From: Purshia tridentata
Taxonomy: Eukaryota; Streptophyta; Magnoliopsida; Rosales; Rosaceae
Length of the DNA stretch: 64,000 nt
Reading direction: 5' to 3'
Assembly: GCA_003254885.1 (NCBI GenBank)
Contig: QANT01001465.1
Location: 1 to 64,000 of the forward strand
Below, one piece after another: positions 45,441 to 58,100 of the stretch. The notes beneath the pieces were generated by a model. It did not search any database. It saw only the letters and a program-made list of their open reading frames with translations, and was not told where the DNA came from. A program made the position numbers and the translations under genes. How positions within the stretch are numbered: position 1 is the first letter of the stretch; each line of letters opens with the position of its first letter.

Positions 45441-47291
45441 ATGGCTGTGTTCTTGAAAATACCCATAATCCCTTTCCCTCTAAGACACTCACTTAATTCC
45501 ACAACAAGAATGGCTCTAAATACCCACAGCAGTAACACCGCCAAGGTCTCTCTTCCTAGTACCACTCAAAAGCTTCCTGTACTGCTCTTTGATATCATGG
45601 ACACCGTTGTTCGTGACCCTTTTTACCAAGACGTCCCTGCTTTCTTCAGGTACCCAAATTCTTCTGCTTCTTTCTTCTTTTTCGAATTGGGTTATGTCTT
45701 TCTGGTTTCTGATAAACGGAAGGGATGAAAAGATGAGAATTTGATCATTTTTCGCTGATTGGGAACTTTCCATGTGTCATATGGCTCATTTGCAGTTATT
45801 GGAATTGTTGAAATGCATCTGCATTAGGAAAATGGGTTAATTGGATTTTTTGGTGGGTTTATGGGTTTGTAATTTATGCATAAAACACAGAATTAGTAGA
45901 AGAAGAGTATTGCTGTTGTGTATGTAGGGCTTAACAATCATTTTTTAGGATATGGTAAATCTTGTGTTGGTGGCCTAGCTGGCTAAATTCTTTCAACTTT
46001 CCAGAATATTTTTTATGTTCTATTTTAATTCTCAGGTAATCACATTGATTCTATGTCCAGAATGTCTTTCCAAGAACTAATAGATTGCAAGCACCCAACT
46101 GCATGGATTGAGTTTGAGAAGGGGATGATTGATGAGGTATACTTGGAATTGGTGTCAGAAACACTGTCATGTCTTACCTACGTGTCCCATATGCAAGTGA
46201 AAATGAATATGGTTTCAGTGCCTAATTTGAACTTTTTCACTTATGAAATTTGAATGGAAAATGTTAAGATTCATTTAGTAATTTGACTTTGAGTGCTTCT
46301 AAGAAGCTTTGAACGAAAATTGGCTTTGGTTTAGTTGGCACTTGGAACTTGAAACTTGAAAATCAGCAAGTGAAATTCAGTTTTTTCATTATTTATTTTA
46401 CTGTATCTTTATAGTTTATGCCAAATTGTTGTATCATAGATTCACAAATGATTTATTTTTTTCCCCAGGTGGAGCTAGCAAGAAAATTCTTCAAGGATAG
46501 AAGACCTTTAAATTTGGAAGGTTAGTTGGAATTTCTTAGACTTTTTTAAAAAATAAAAAATAAAAAATCAATGATGTTAGCTTTCTGAATCTTATAGAAA
46601 AGTACTTCATTTATCTTTGCAGGCCTGAAAAGTTCCATGAGGAAAGGATATTCCTATATTGAAGGCGTTGAAGAATTGCTTCATGCATTAAAGCATAATA
46701 ACTATGAGATGCATGCTTTCACAAACTATCCCATCTGGTTAGATAAAAATTTCTATTTGATGACTTCTAATTAAGCGAAGGAGTTCATCCTTTTATTCAG
46801 CAAATTTTGTTTTGTAGGTATGAGATGATTGAGGAGAAATTAAGCATCTCAAAATATTTGTCTTGGACGTTCTGTTCATGTATAAATGGTATGTTAAGTG
46901 GTTTGACATTTAATTTTTGGGATTCTCTTCCATCTGTTAGCTGCACAAGCACATCTACATGAATGTCTCAATTGTCTTCCTATTGACTTTTTTGTTTCAG
47001 GGAAGAGGAAGCCCGATCCTGAATTCTATTTGGAAGTTCTAAGACATCTCCAAGTTGATCCAGCAAGCTGTATCTTCATCGATGACAGGTTTGCATCCTT
47101 GCGTAAGCTGGATTCAAATTGAATGAAATGAATTTTGCATACTAGTTCGTAATGTTGGTTCCTGGTTGTATAACAGGATGAAAAATGTGGAGGCAGCAAA
47201 GGAAGTTGGCATCATTGGTCTACATTTTAAAAATGTAGATTTGCTTCGTCAAGATCTCTCTTTGATGGGGATTGACACTTCAACAGATTAA
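45441..47291 (+). CDS. FHY1: Chloroplast FMN hydrolase, HAD superfamily (FHY1-like)
   Basis: Seven exons (45441-45649, 46061-46136, 46469-46520, 46623-46737, 46818-46888, 47001-47088 and 47177-47291) give 241 aa. The first roughly 45 residues are Ser/Thr/Arg-rich and lack acids, as in a plastid transit peptide. HAD motifs follow: I, DIMDTV with the nucleophile Asp51; II, HAFTNYP; III, the lysine in GKRKPDPEFYLEV; IV, CIFIDDR. The block ELIDCKHPTAWIEFEKGMIDE matches Arabidopsis FHY1 (At1g79790) closely. FHY1 removes phosphate from FMN to give riboflavin in chloroplasts. The acidic pair of motif IV and the DxD of motif I are intact, so it should be active. Confidence 0.93.
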
Positions 47292-48167
47292 AAGAAACAT
47301 GCAGAAGAATAGTTGTCTTGATTCTTTCTTATTATTCAGTTTTATGTACATCAGTTGTTTTTCTAGTTGCTTTCTTGCTTGCTATGAGGAGGGAATGAAG
47401 AATTTTTCAAGGATGAGAACAGCATTGCCTACTTTCTGTGCAACTTTTAGAAAGAGATCGCCTTCATATGTACAAGTTAAATTTTTACAAATCTTAATAA
47501 TATCTTTTTTTTTTCTCCAATTTTATAATTGCTTCTTTTTTTTTGTCAAACTTCACTTTTATGACTGATCAATTGGAATTCCTTCATCATTTGTGCAAAG
47601 GATTTGATGAATCACATAACATATAGGCATGCAGAGGATTATTGATGTAAAATGCCAGTTCATGTGTTGCAGAATATATCATCACTCACTCATCAGTATC
47701 TTTACCTATGGTGACCTTTAAGGCTTTAATTGTGACAAAGTTTCTGTGGCCAAAAAAAAAAAAAAACTGTGATAAAGTTTTTAGTTGGTAATATAAAATA
47801 AAATAATAATGGTCACAAGTTCACAACAAGAATACAGGACTCACAAATAAAAGGTAATAAGAAATAATTTCATTGCGAAATTTTTTTAAAGTATATTCGT
47901 TCCTCTCCCATTGTCAACCATTTCTCCTTTTTTTTTTTTTGTACTTATTTCCCAAAAAAGGAAAATATTTTATTTTCCCAAAATAATTAAATTTGGCAAC
48001 CATAAAACTCAGAGTAGACGACTGTACGTCTTCATCACCGAGCACGAAATCTTTTGTGGCTGGCTGTTTCTTGGGAAAAATTACAGAGCATAACAAGCAA
48101 TAGAAGAAAAAAGAGTTGACAGACTGAGAGAGAAGCGAGTGTTAAAGAAAGGAGATTGAATTCAAAG
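47292..48167. other. Intergenic between FHY1 and GRXS14
   Basis: This is 3' UTR of FHY1 followed by the promoter and short leader of GRXS14. It is AT-rich, with two T-runs and one A-run, and no gene is seen. The leader word agagcataacaagcaat near 48085 also occurs near 36756. Confidence 0.5.
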
Positions 48168-49532
48168 ATGTGGTGTGTTGGGGCCTTAGATTCAATTACT
48201 ATAACACCATCTGCCTCTGGAGCTGTCTTTGGAGGTGTGGGCAAAGCACCCAAAACTTGTACACCTACTTCACTCCACTTTCACTACCCACATAGCCCTC
48301 TCCATGCTCCTCTCACCTTCACTCTCGCAAATCACTCGTCTTTTCGACCCAACTCCTCTTCTAAGAGGACTGCCTCTTTTCGTTGCTTTGCTGGTACATC
48401 ACTAACCCTTCTCTCAATAAAAATTATTGTCTTTTACTCTTCATGTTCCCGTGTTTGATATTTATTTGTTGTTTGTTGTATTGGAAAGGTGTTAGAGTTT
48501 GATGGGTATAATCTAGTGAAGGTTGTCGAAAGAATCTATGCATATTCTTTCATAATTTTGTAGGTTTTCTTATGTGGGTTTTATTTATTTTGGATAAATT
48601 GATAGGATTGAACAAATATAGCAAAGATTAGGTGCTCCCTTGTTCCGCGATGATTACTGAAAGTCATTTTTGGTTAAGTCAACATGTCTAGTATATATCC
48701 TTGCATTACTAAAAAATAAAATTGAAATCTGGAAGCAAAATTTAAGCAGATAATGTTGCGTAACCAACTTGGAGGCATTTTTTTTTTCCCTGGAAGGAGG
48801 AGAAGAAGATGATGATCAAAAAGAGGTCAAGAAAGAAATTAAGTGTAAAAAGTTACTTCTGTATAGAAGTTATTTGTTGGAGTTAGTAAGTCTTTTTATA
48901 TGTGCTGAAGTTGACACAAGAGAAGAGAGGGTTGAGGGGGGACAGAAGGACATAATTGCTCTGTATCTGTGATGCCTATGGAGGTGAGGGGAATTAGTGG
49001 CCAATTGGAGAAGAGAAAGGTTGTGAATCATACCGTGAATATATTGTAAGTTGCAGTAGCCAAATATTAATTTTCACAACTATCATAAGGATATTGGTTG
49101 GTGCCATGCTCTCCCTAATATTTCTGTTAATTGTAAACATAGATTGTTGAATAATTACCAAATCATCGTTCACAATTATAATCATTAAAGTGAGCTCGGT
49201 GAAACACTTATAGTGTCCTTGTATGGTTATCCAAATTAAGCATTATTCTGTCAAGTAATTGTTATGTTGCCCCCTAGCTGGGTTCACTATCGTCTAGATT
49301 GTGTACCAAATGTGGGCTCAGGATTGGTGCTCACCAGGTAGAGGGGAGTTCTCTTAGTATATATTTGGTTTTATTTCTTCCATTATGAATAGAACAGTCT
49401 TCCCAGGCTCGTTCACTTGGACTTGGGAAGGAGATTTCATAATATCCCCCTTATTTGAAACTTTGGCTATTGTATTATAGTATTGAAATAGCTTTTAAAG
49501 CTCCTTCTTTATTAAATTACACATGGTACTAA

Positions 49533-49563
<31 letters not shown>

Positions 49564-50305
49564 CCTCCCTCCCTCCCTCCCTCCTGTTTCTCTCTGTTTC
49601 TGCAGCATTAACCCCAGAGCTGAAGAATACACTGGACAAAGTTGTTAATTCACAAAAAGTGGTTCTTTTTATGAAGGGAACAAAGGACTTTCCACAATGT
49701 GGATTTTCAAACACTGTCGTACAGATATTGAAGTCGTTGAATGTACCTTTTGAAACAATAAACATACTAGAAAATGAACTATTGCGCCAGGGATTGAAGG
49801 AGTATTCCCATTGGCCAACATTTCCTCAACTTTATGTTGAAGGAGAGTTTTTTGGTGGTTGTGACATCACTGTCGGTGAGTTAATTTTAGTTCTTGTAAT
49901 ATTTTTATTGCATCACATCATCTGATGTTCATGAAAGATAACTAACAAATTCTTTCAAAATTATGCCTGAGAACATTTTAACTGTGAACCTGGTTTGATT
50001 GTGCATCTTAAATCTTCAGCCATGGAATCAACTAATTCAAGTACATTGAACGTACAGATAAAAACTTAGAATTAAAATGATGAATATATCTGATCTTCCC
50101 AATTTGCCATTACCTGCTCTATCAAACTCTCTTTTTAGTGAGTACCATGTTCTCTGCATTATGTATTGAATTGTTTGTATATAATATATCAGAGTTGGCA
50201 AATATGTCCAATATGTATGCAATCTTTAAGAAAACTATTTTTTTTACAGAGGCATATAAAAGCGGGGAATTGCAGGAACTACTGGAGAAGGCAATGTGCT
50301 CTTGA
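48168..50305 (+). CDS. GRXS14: Monothiol CGFS glutaredoxin, chloroplast GRXS14/CXIP1
   Basis: Three exons (48168-48393, 49606-49875 and 50250-50305) give 183 aa. Residues 1 to about 70 are Ser/Thr/Pro-rich with few acids, a plastid transit peptide. The glutaredoxin domain carries [12 protein letters not shown] with the active Cys107, [19 protein letters not shown] (the cis-Pro and GG-CD glutathione-binding loop) and the end [16 protein letters not shown] glutaredoxins bind a labile 2Fe-2S cluster with glutathione as a dimer and pass it on, and interact with BolA and SUFE partners in the chloroplast stroma. The Arabidopsis gene was first named CXIP1 as an interactor of the vacuolar antiporter CAX1. 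Intron 1 is 1.2 kb and ends in an unusually long CT/CCCT tract. The first in-frame ATG (48168) was used. Confidence 0.95.
49530..49585 (+). repeat. (CT)n(CCCT)n microsatellite forming the polypyrimidine tract of GRXS14 intron 1
   Basis: About 13 CT units run into about six CCCT units, ending 20 nt before the acceptor AG at 49604-49605. Confidence 0.9.
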
Positions 50306-51407
50306 AGCTTTGTGGGTTACGATTTAGAAGTGTAGTCTTTGACTTGGATGGTGATCATTGGAAGCTGCTTTTATGTAATTTATTTTTTCTCCATGGATGT
50401 GCACTTTGATTACAAGGAAACCTGTATATTGTACTATTCAGTACTGAAAATTCTCCATTTGGGCATAACAGTTCATACAAAAACACGCAAAGGTTTTGTG
50501 TTATTTCTTCATTTGATCATTTAGAATAAAAATTTCCATGTTGAATGGTCATTCCTTTAACTCTACTGTTTTACTGATTTTCTAATACTGATGCCTAAGA
50601 GGATGCATGCTTTGATATCAATAAGCTACTAATCATTCCATACATTAGGGATATTAGTTTGTTACCACTTAACAGGAGGTTTAAGAAAATTATAATATGC
50701 TCTGAGGAGTGAATGATAAGGAAGGCAAGAAATGGAGATATGGTGAACGACATTATTCTTTGTTTGGGAATAGAAGATAAAATGCAAGCAAAGAAAAGTA
50801 TTACACTTCAAGCCTATATATAAGTTACTTTCTCTCAACTGGTTGAAAGAAAAGGAGGGAAAAGTTGCAATCCTTTTATTTATTTATTTATTTTTTATCT
50901 CAGGCCAATTAAAAAAAAATTAAATGAAAATTTTAGAAAGTCAAATCATACCATACCTGTTTGATGTAATGTTGCACAATTTACAAGCAAGCTACTAGGC
51001 TAGGAAAGCTTGCACAGCCGAACAGATGTTCCTGAAACTCTACAAGAGCAAATTCTATACTTTACAAGCATATTTTGTTCGACATATATGACTTTTTTTT
51101 TTCTTTTGGCTATAAAAGATTAAACAATAAAAGCTATTTTTTTTGGGCGGCGTAGTTGCCCAATTGGGGCGGTACTGGAGACTACAAGCGGTAGGTGGCA
51201 GGCTGTCATTGGTTGGTGATATTGGCCTACCGAAAACGGGTAAGACTATGCTTATTGTCCTCCGACAGACACAAATACGATGAAAGATTGACCAACAGAG
51301 AAACGAACAAACACGCACCGTTGAAGCAAATCTGATTTATCAACTCTCTCTCTCTCTCTCTTTTCTGACTGTGAGAATTCTTGGAGTCGATTCAGTTTCC
51401 CAACAAG
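50306..51407. other. Intergenic between GRXS14 and the R3H gene
   Basis: This is GRXS14 3' UTR, then AT-rich DNA, then the promoter of the R3H gene. A (CT)n tract at about 51340-51362 sits just before the R3H start and probably marks its leader. No gene is seen. Confidence 0.5.
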
Positions 51408-54052
51408 ATGAGCATGACCCAGTTCGCTATGGTATGATTTCTTCTTTTCAACTCTCTTAACTTGTTAGCTTTATCGTATTTCTTGGCTGTTCTTTGTGTT
51501 TTTGCTTTGAATTTAGATTTTTTTTAATGATGCTTCAATTAGGTCTTCTGGGTGGTGCTGATTTTTAAAGCCTGTATTCAATTCTTAGCTGTATGAACTG
51601 AAATTTGGAACTTTAGCGCTTCAAAGTTATAGTTACTTTTTTGTTTATCCCTTATTATAAAACTTGAAGCTTCATGTCAATGCCCATATTAGTTTATGCA
51701 AAATCAATTTTCTTTGGGAAGTTAATATGTAAAGAAACCACCGTCTAGTTCAGCTAATTGTACTTCTATTACTTATTAACTCATCTTACATTTGGATGAT
51801 TTCAAAGAACATCCATTTAATTTTTTAAAGCCTTGTAGAACTGAAAGTTGGAGTAATAAAGCTATAAAAGGACGCGTGAACGTACAAAAGATGAGAGAGC
51901 ATATTCTTTTAGCGTAATTCCCTTATTTTCTGGAGATATTAATCCCAATAGGCATTTGCAAGATAGGACATAGGCAGAGAGCTTGTTACAGAAGCTAAAT
52001 CTGCTGCTAGATCTGCAACGTTGACACCTCTGAGAACTTTAGAAAAGAATACATATGATATTTCACTTGCATACATATGCTTGATTTTGGAGTCCATGTT
52101 TGATCTCTATATTTCATAAAAATACTACCAAAATGCAGGTTGAGGAATTGGCCTCTCTTGTCAAGGACAATCTTTCTTGCAAGCATCTTATTCTCTCAGT
52201 TGAAGAGGCTTTGGTCGACTTCCTTCAGAGTGATACCAGGCATGTATGTAGAGCTTAAGATTTGTTTCCATGAATTTCTATGCAGCACTTTTCTTATCAT
52301 TGACCGTGCTGAGAGTACTAAAAATAAATTTGGGTTGCAGTTCCAGCGGGGTCTTTGAGTTGGAACCAATGAACTCATACAATCGTCTTCTCCTGCATCG
52401 TCTTGCAGATATATTTGGGTATTTCCCTATTTTTTTATCATCTCATTGTTGGTTTGTTGAATGTTTTGTATAATTTTTTTCCTTCCGTTGCAGGATAAAT
52501 AAAGTTTTTTGGTGAAGAATATTATAGCTCACTTGTATTTGTCTTCTGTTGATAATAATATATTGTTGTTTGCTAGATTTTCCCATGAATCTGTTGGTGA
52601 AGGAGATGAGCGGCACTTAATTTTGGAGCGATGCCCAGAGACGTCAATGTATGTGAAGACTCTAACAAACCATATCCCATAAATATCTTAGTTTAAAAAG
52701 CTCTTTTTACTTGCTGCACCTGTTTTCCTATATATCATGATATAGAATGTTATGCTTAAAGAGTAATAATGGGGACTTTTGATAGAAATCTTGGATTTTG
52801 CTGTGCATTCTTATTTTGGAACCTATATAGACGTTAGTTGTAATACAACAAATATCTTGTGTGTGGCTATCTGTAATTATTGGGCTCAGAAGGTAGAGTG
52901 GCATTAGCGGGGGTGGGTTGAAAGTGATTTTAAAGGCTGCAGCATTAGTAATGCTACTAATTAGATTAAAGTTAAAACTGCTTCAATGACTAGGTAGTGT
53001 ACAAGAGCTGGACTTGAAGTGGTGAATAAGTAATGATGGTCTTTGATGTTTGGCATATAAAAGGGACGTGTCTTACTACAATACAATGCATTTAGACTAG
53101 GTATCAGAATTCTTCAGAATGAACTAAACAAAGGCAATCATCCTTTTTCTTCAAAATTTGGCGATATAGTAGTGATTTAACTTAGCTTAAGACTTAATTT
53201 TAGCCCAGTATGCCCCCCAGTGTCCCCTGTTTTCTCTTTTGATAATATGTGCATTTGGGTTGCAGACCTTCCATCCTTGTTAGTGATATTTTGTGGCAAT
53301 ATGATGAGCCTGTATCGCCAACAACTTCACATCTATTATTAAAGAGGACAGACGGTCCTCCAGGTAATGACTTTTCCTCTTTTATTTTTATTTATTATTT
53401 TCCATAATACTGGGTACTGAAGCCTCTCTAATTAGTGTTAATGGAAAAATCACCTTCACTTCAACATTCACTTGAGGAGAGAGAAGCAGCTTATTTGGCT
53501 GCTCGTGAACGAATATTTTCAAGGGACTCGGGAGAGGTAAAGGAATCTGTCAGACAGAAGCCACGCAATGTCCCTGTTGTTGCCCGCCGAATGATCGCAC
53601 ATGCCCTAGGCCAAAAAATCAATCCATCCAATCAGGATGCTACGAAAGAGGACTGTGAAGCTTCCGGAGGCCAGACTAATGAATTGAATATTCAAGGTAA
53701 GGTTGAAGTTGACTCCAATTTGGTTGTTGAAGCATTGCAGCAGACCCTCTCCCTCTCAGGCCAAAATGTGAACTCGTGTGGTGAAGTGAAGAAGAACAAC
53801 TGTAGTTTTGATGCATCATCTCTAACTCCAAGTGAAAGGAAGACATCCCAAAAACAAACCAACAAGATATCTGGTGCTGTCAGCAGCATATCACAGAAGG
53901 GAAGGAATGGATATGGTGTGGATGAGGAATACTTCAAAAGGGAACATTTGGGAGCAGCAAAGAGGATATTTTCTCATGCCCTAGGAATGCGCTCAGGGAA
54001 GAATGGTTTTCTTTCAAAAAGCAGTGAAACAAAGCATGTTAACACGGAGTAA
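51408..54052 (+). CDS. R3H domain protein with SUZ-like motif (single-stranded nucleic-acid binding)
   Basis: Six exons (51408-51431, 52139-52239, 52341-52418, 52577-52648, 53266-53363 and 53436-54052) give 329 aa. The R3H domain spans about residues 42-100. It contains FELEPMNSYNRLLLHRLAD with the RxxxH pair, then SHESVGEGDERHLILERC. A SUZ-like segment follows (ILVSDILWQYD, then EEREAAYLAARERIFS). The C-terminal half is low-complexity, polar and basic, with two similar HALG-containing pieces (RRMIAHALGQK and KRIFSHALGMR). R3H/SUZ proteins bind poly(A) or other single-stranded RNA, probably in mRNA regulation. Intron 2 needs a GC donor (ACCAG|GCATGT). The GT 4 nt downstream would give RHFQRGL and a stop. 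Confidence 0.9.
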
Positions 54053-55148
54053 GGGTTGAAGCTTTTAGAAAAGCATATGGTTGTTCGCTGTTTCGTTTCT
54101 CTTGTACTCGGTGCACATCAACCTGAGCATTTTGTTTCTTCAGTACATCTAACTGATGGTTTATGAGCATGTGGTTAGAGCTCTGATGTTATGTTGGGAG
54201 ATGCATGGCAAAGGATTGAACCTTTCGGTAGTGTGTTGGCTTGGCTGCTCACTTCTATAGTTTTATTCTGTGGATGCACAATGATAATCCTCATAGCCAG
54301 CCAATACAACCAGCAGATACTCGAGCAGCTTTTCCATGTAAAAACAAATTCATAATTCATGTTGCAGAAATGTTTTGGGCGATGGTGGTGTCAGCTGAAG
54401 TGGATGCGTTATTCTGTGAAGAGAGGCCTGCATGATGCAGCTCAAGAGCTGTTATTTTGTTGCTGCCAAGCAGAATATTCTGTTTGATAGTTGATTGCTG
54501 TAAGCCTGCAATTGGTGGTGTATGTAAGCACGAATGAACAACAGATTGCCACTCAAGACTATGGATATGGAGTGTTTTTATTAATTTATTAATAAAAACT
54601 ATTTATAATATATTATATTATTATGTGAATAATTTGATCTTATGCATTATTAGACAATATCGCTGCCTCCTTTTTCCCTTGTTGGTTTCGCTTTTCTTCC
54701 ATGATTATTATTTTTGCGAAAATCTGAATGAAATGCCATCATCAATAATCATTTCCGTTGTGGTGGGGGTGGGTTTAAACGTGGATGTTTGTGCGGTTGT
54801 AACTTGCAAGAACGCCGAATTTGAGAGTTGATTGACATATTTTGTAGGTGAAGATAAAACAAAAAGGACAAACTCTTTCATTCTTTTTTGTTAAATTTTA
54901 AAAAATGAACAATTTTATAAGGTTGAATAAAAATTTGTTTAATCATTTGATATAATTGCTAATGCTTAGTGTAAAGAACTAACAAAATTAACAGTGCTTC
55001 AAAACTGTAGACTACCCAATACCCGTGAACTACTTGACCCCCAATAACATATAAAAATAATGAGCACGCTACAAAGTTATACAATGGTATATGTCCTCAG
55101 GAAACATCGTATAGAAAATGAAGCTACTGGAGATGTGTTGTAATCAAG
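54053..55148. other. Intergenic between convergent R3H and three-span membrane protein genes
   Basis: The first roughly 550 bp are probably R3H 3' UTR; the last part is 3' UTR of the minus-strand gene. AT-rich, with no other gene seen. Confidence 0.5.
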
Positions 55149-58100
55149 CTACACGTCGCTTTCTGTTACTGAAGTTGAGGATTTTGTAGCTAAAGAATGG
55201 AACAAAGACTGAGCAGCCACCAACTTTTCCCTCAGCATCACATTATACTCGTACAAACTTCTAAGATTCTTCTGAACATCAGTCATATCCATTTCAGAAG
55301 GGTCCTTCAGATCTGCAGTGAACAAGTAGACAAGTAACATAAGCAAAGCTAAGAAAAGGGTCCTCCAGTTTTAAGATGGTGCCCTAAACTTGATGAGTTG
55401 GTTCTTACCTAGTGAAGGTGGTGGAGGAATGATATCATCATCATTTGTCAGAGATGAGGTTTTAGGCAGGGAGGAATCTTCCTTGCACAAACGAACAGAT
55501 TGGTGTTTTCCATCCTTTGCAGAGCCAAGCAATTCACTTTGCAGAGGCTGGAAGACATAAAGATGAGAAAGATACACAAATTTAATGTCATGTTCAAACA
55601 ATCATAAATGAAAAAAGTTAAAAGCAAATGACACATCCGGATTGATAGACAAATCACATAAATCTTGAGTTCTTTCATCATTTATTCTTGAAAGAACAAC
55701 GTTCAAATCTTGATTAACACATATTACATCAATTTAGAAGCTTTTACACAATGCTTTTCCGGTTTTGGTGTTAAGTCATGTAAAAATAAATATGTAGAGT
55801 TAGCTTATATTACACAATTGTCAAAACTACTGCATTGTAATAATATGCAGAGATGAGTTGGAATTTTCTAACAGTGATTTGACTTGTGGATAATCTGCGA
55901 CAATCATGGATTGAAATTTAGCTGATACACTGATATCAACAAAAATTTGGTTCTAAGTGGGTACTGAAAACCAATAACAGGGTGGAAGGATTGTCAATAA
56001 AGGCAAACTAGACCCAATATACCCATGCTATTTCAAAAACAAACAAGAAGAGTGACTCACAGGTCCAACTCCAGAGTGTGAAGAACTTTCCTCAGGTTTC
56101 AGAGTAGTTCCTGGTGTGAATGATTTTACATCCCCAACAGTGTGGGAGCACTCTTGAACAGCAGTCTGCTTTGATTAACATAAAATTAAAATGTAAAAGA
56201 ACCAAGTCATTTTTCCGGAGAAGAAAGTACTAAACATTAGGAAACAAAAACTTGAAAATGGGTTCTTCAGGAGTCTAAACAGAGACAGAAACATAGAGAA
56301 TTACCTTCTCGTTAGGTATGCTGAGCTTCCTGTTAAAACTAATGGTATCTATTTCTTGTTGCCTTTGCCTGTGTGATGGTCCATTTCGAAGCATTGGTTT
56401 TGTATTGAAACTAATGCAACCTGATCCCTTTTCTGTGCTCTCAGAGTAATCATCCAATGCTTTGCAGCCCCATGTGTACATCACATATTTTCTCAACTAG
56501 TTAAAAGCATAAGTATCAGTGAGTTTTAGTATATAAATTCAGACAAATATGAAGTAAAATAAAATGGGAAAATATGAGAAATTACTTTATCCCAGCGGTC
56601 TTGAGCTTTTCGCCGATTTCTGATCTTGCGCAGTACACTATCTTCATTGCGGAGTTTTTTAATCCTAAACTCACTCTACAAAAGTAAAAAACAAAAATTA
56701 GAAAATGGTACGCTTGACTGCTTGTCCTGAGTCTACAATAATAGGTTAATGTCATGCCTAGTGCATGACCCGAAATGGTAGGCCGTGAGAACAAGCATCA
56801 CTTATGCTGTGCTTGCCAGTAAACACAAAAAGGGGAGCCACATAGGTTTCTGCGGGAGATATAAATGAAAAGAACCTTGTCGAGCCTTCTTCACAAGATG
56901 AACAAGAATCTAATTTTAAGCATTCTTAAAATTAGTATTCATATACTGAAAGCCTCAGATTTGGGTACTTGACCATTTTCACATCATTTTCATAAATAAT
57001 CATGAAAACAGTCAATGAAAAGGAAGCTTTGAAGGGGAGAGTGTCAGACTTAGCACATTGCCTAGAGCAGGCATTGCACGTGCTGCGCTTGCTAACAAAC
57101 AGGAATAGGAGACCCCTAGAGAGACTTTTCATTGGGACCTAACATGGAGACTTCTCCTGAGCGTTAGGCAAAGGCTCAGTAGCAGTGTGCATTATTTAAC
57201 ATTATCTTCTTTACAGTGGAAGTCCTGCATTTTTTGCATTAGGTTTTCCTTCTTCCTATGGACTATAATTGAACATGAAAATAGTGTTCAAGAAAGAAAA
57301 TAAAACTTTAAGAATCAAGTACATACTTGCACCAGAAGGTAGAAGAAAATGCCAAAACAGATGCAATACAGGCCACCAAGATCCGCAAGGAAGCTCACTA
57401 CATGTTAAGGTAGAAGACAATATTAGATGGTCAAAAGAAACAAATGTACAACTATTTAACAATAGAACTAAATTATTAAAGCGAAAACTTCAACTAAGAC
57501 TAGGTAACAAGAAAATCAATATTTTGGAGTCATTGTTATCAATATTAGGGAAGAAATGGTTGTGTGAGTTTGGACTCCGATCAGATCAGTCTAGCTCAGT
57601 TGAGTAATCCCAATGCAATCAATTTTGATCTGGTTTACTTAAAAGTGCAAACCTGGAAGATTTTTCTTTCTTAAAACCTCGTTTTTTTAAAACCAGTGAC
57701 ATGATTTTAGTGAATACATCAATGGTGGATCAAGTACCTTTAACACAAAAGTGTGAGAAGAAAAATGGGGTAGCACTCAGTAAACAGTTCAATTAACCTA
57801 TCAAATATCCTGTTTGTTTTAGACTTAAATGAAATATGAATCGCGAGAGAGAGAGAGAGAGGGAGAGAGAGATGACTAACTGGGGTTACAGAAGCATATG
57901 TTTTATGTACAGATTAACATAGAACATAAGTGAAAGGATGAATCTTATATAATAGGGCAGCACATATTACTTACCAGGACCCATAATGTTTTGGTTATCT
58001 ATCTCCACAATATAGGCCGAGAGAAAGTTGACATACAATGTAGTGTTGAGTGTTCCATCCTTAGAACTTCCAAGGGATGCTTGTAGTTGACTTGTGTCGT

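Noticed and set aside
53692-53937. Minus-strand ORF of 81 codons inside the last R3H exon
   Set aside because: Shadow of the polar R3H tail; no family resemblance.
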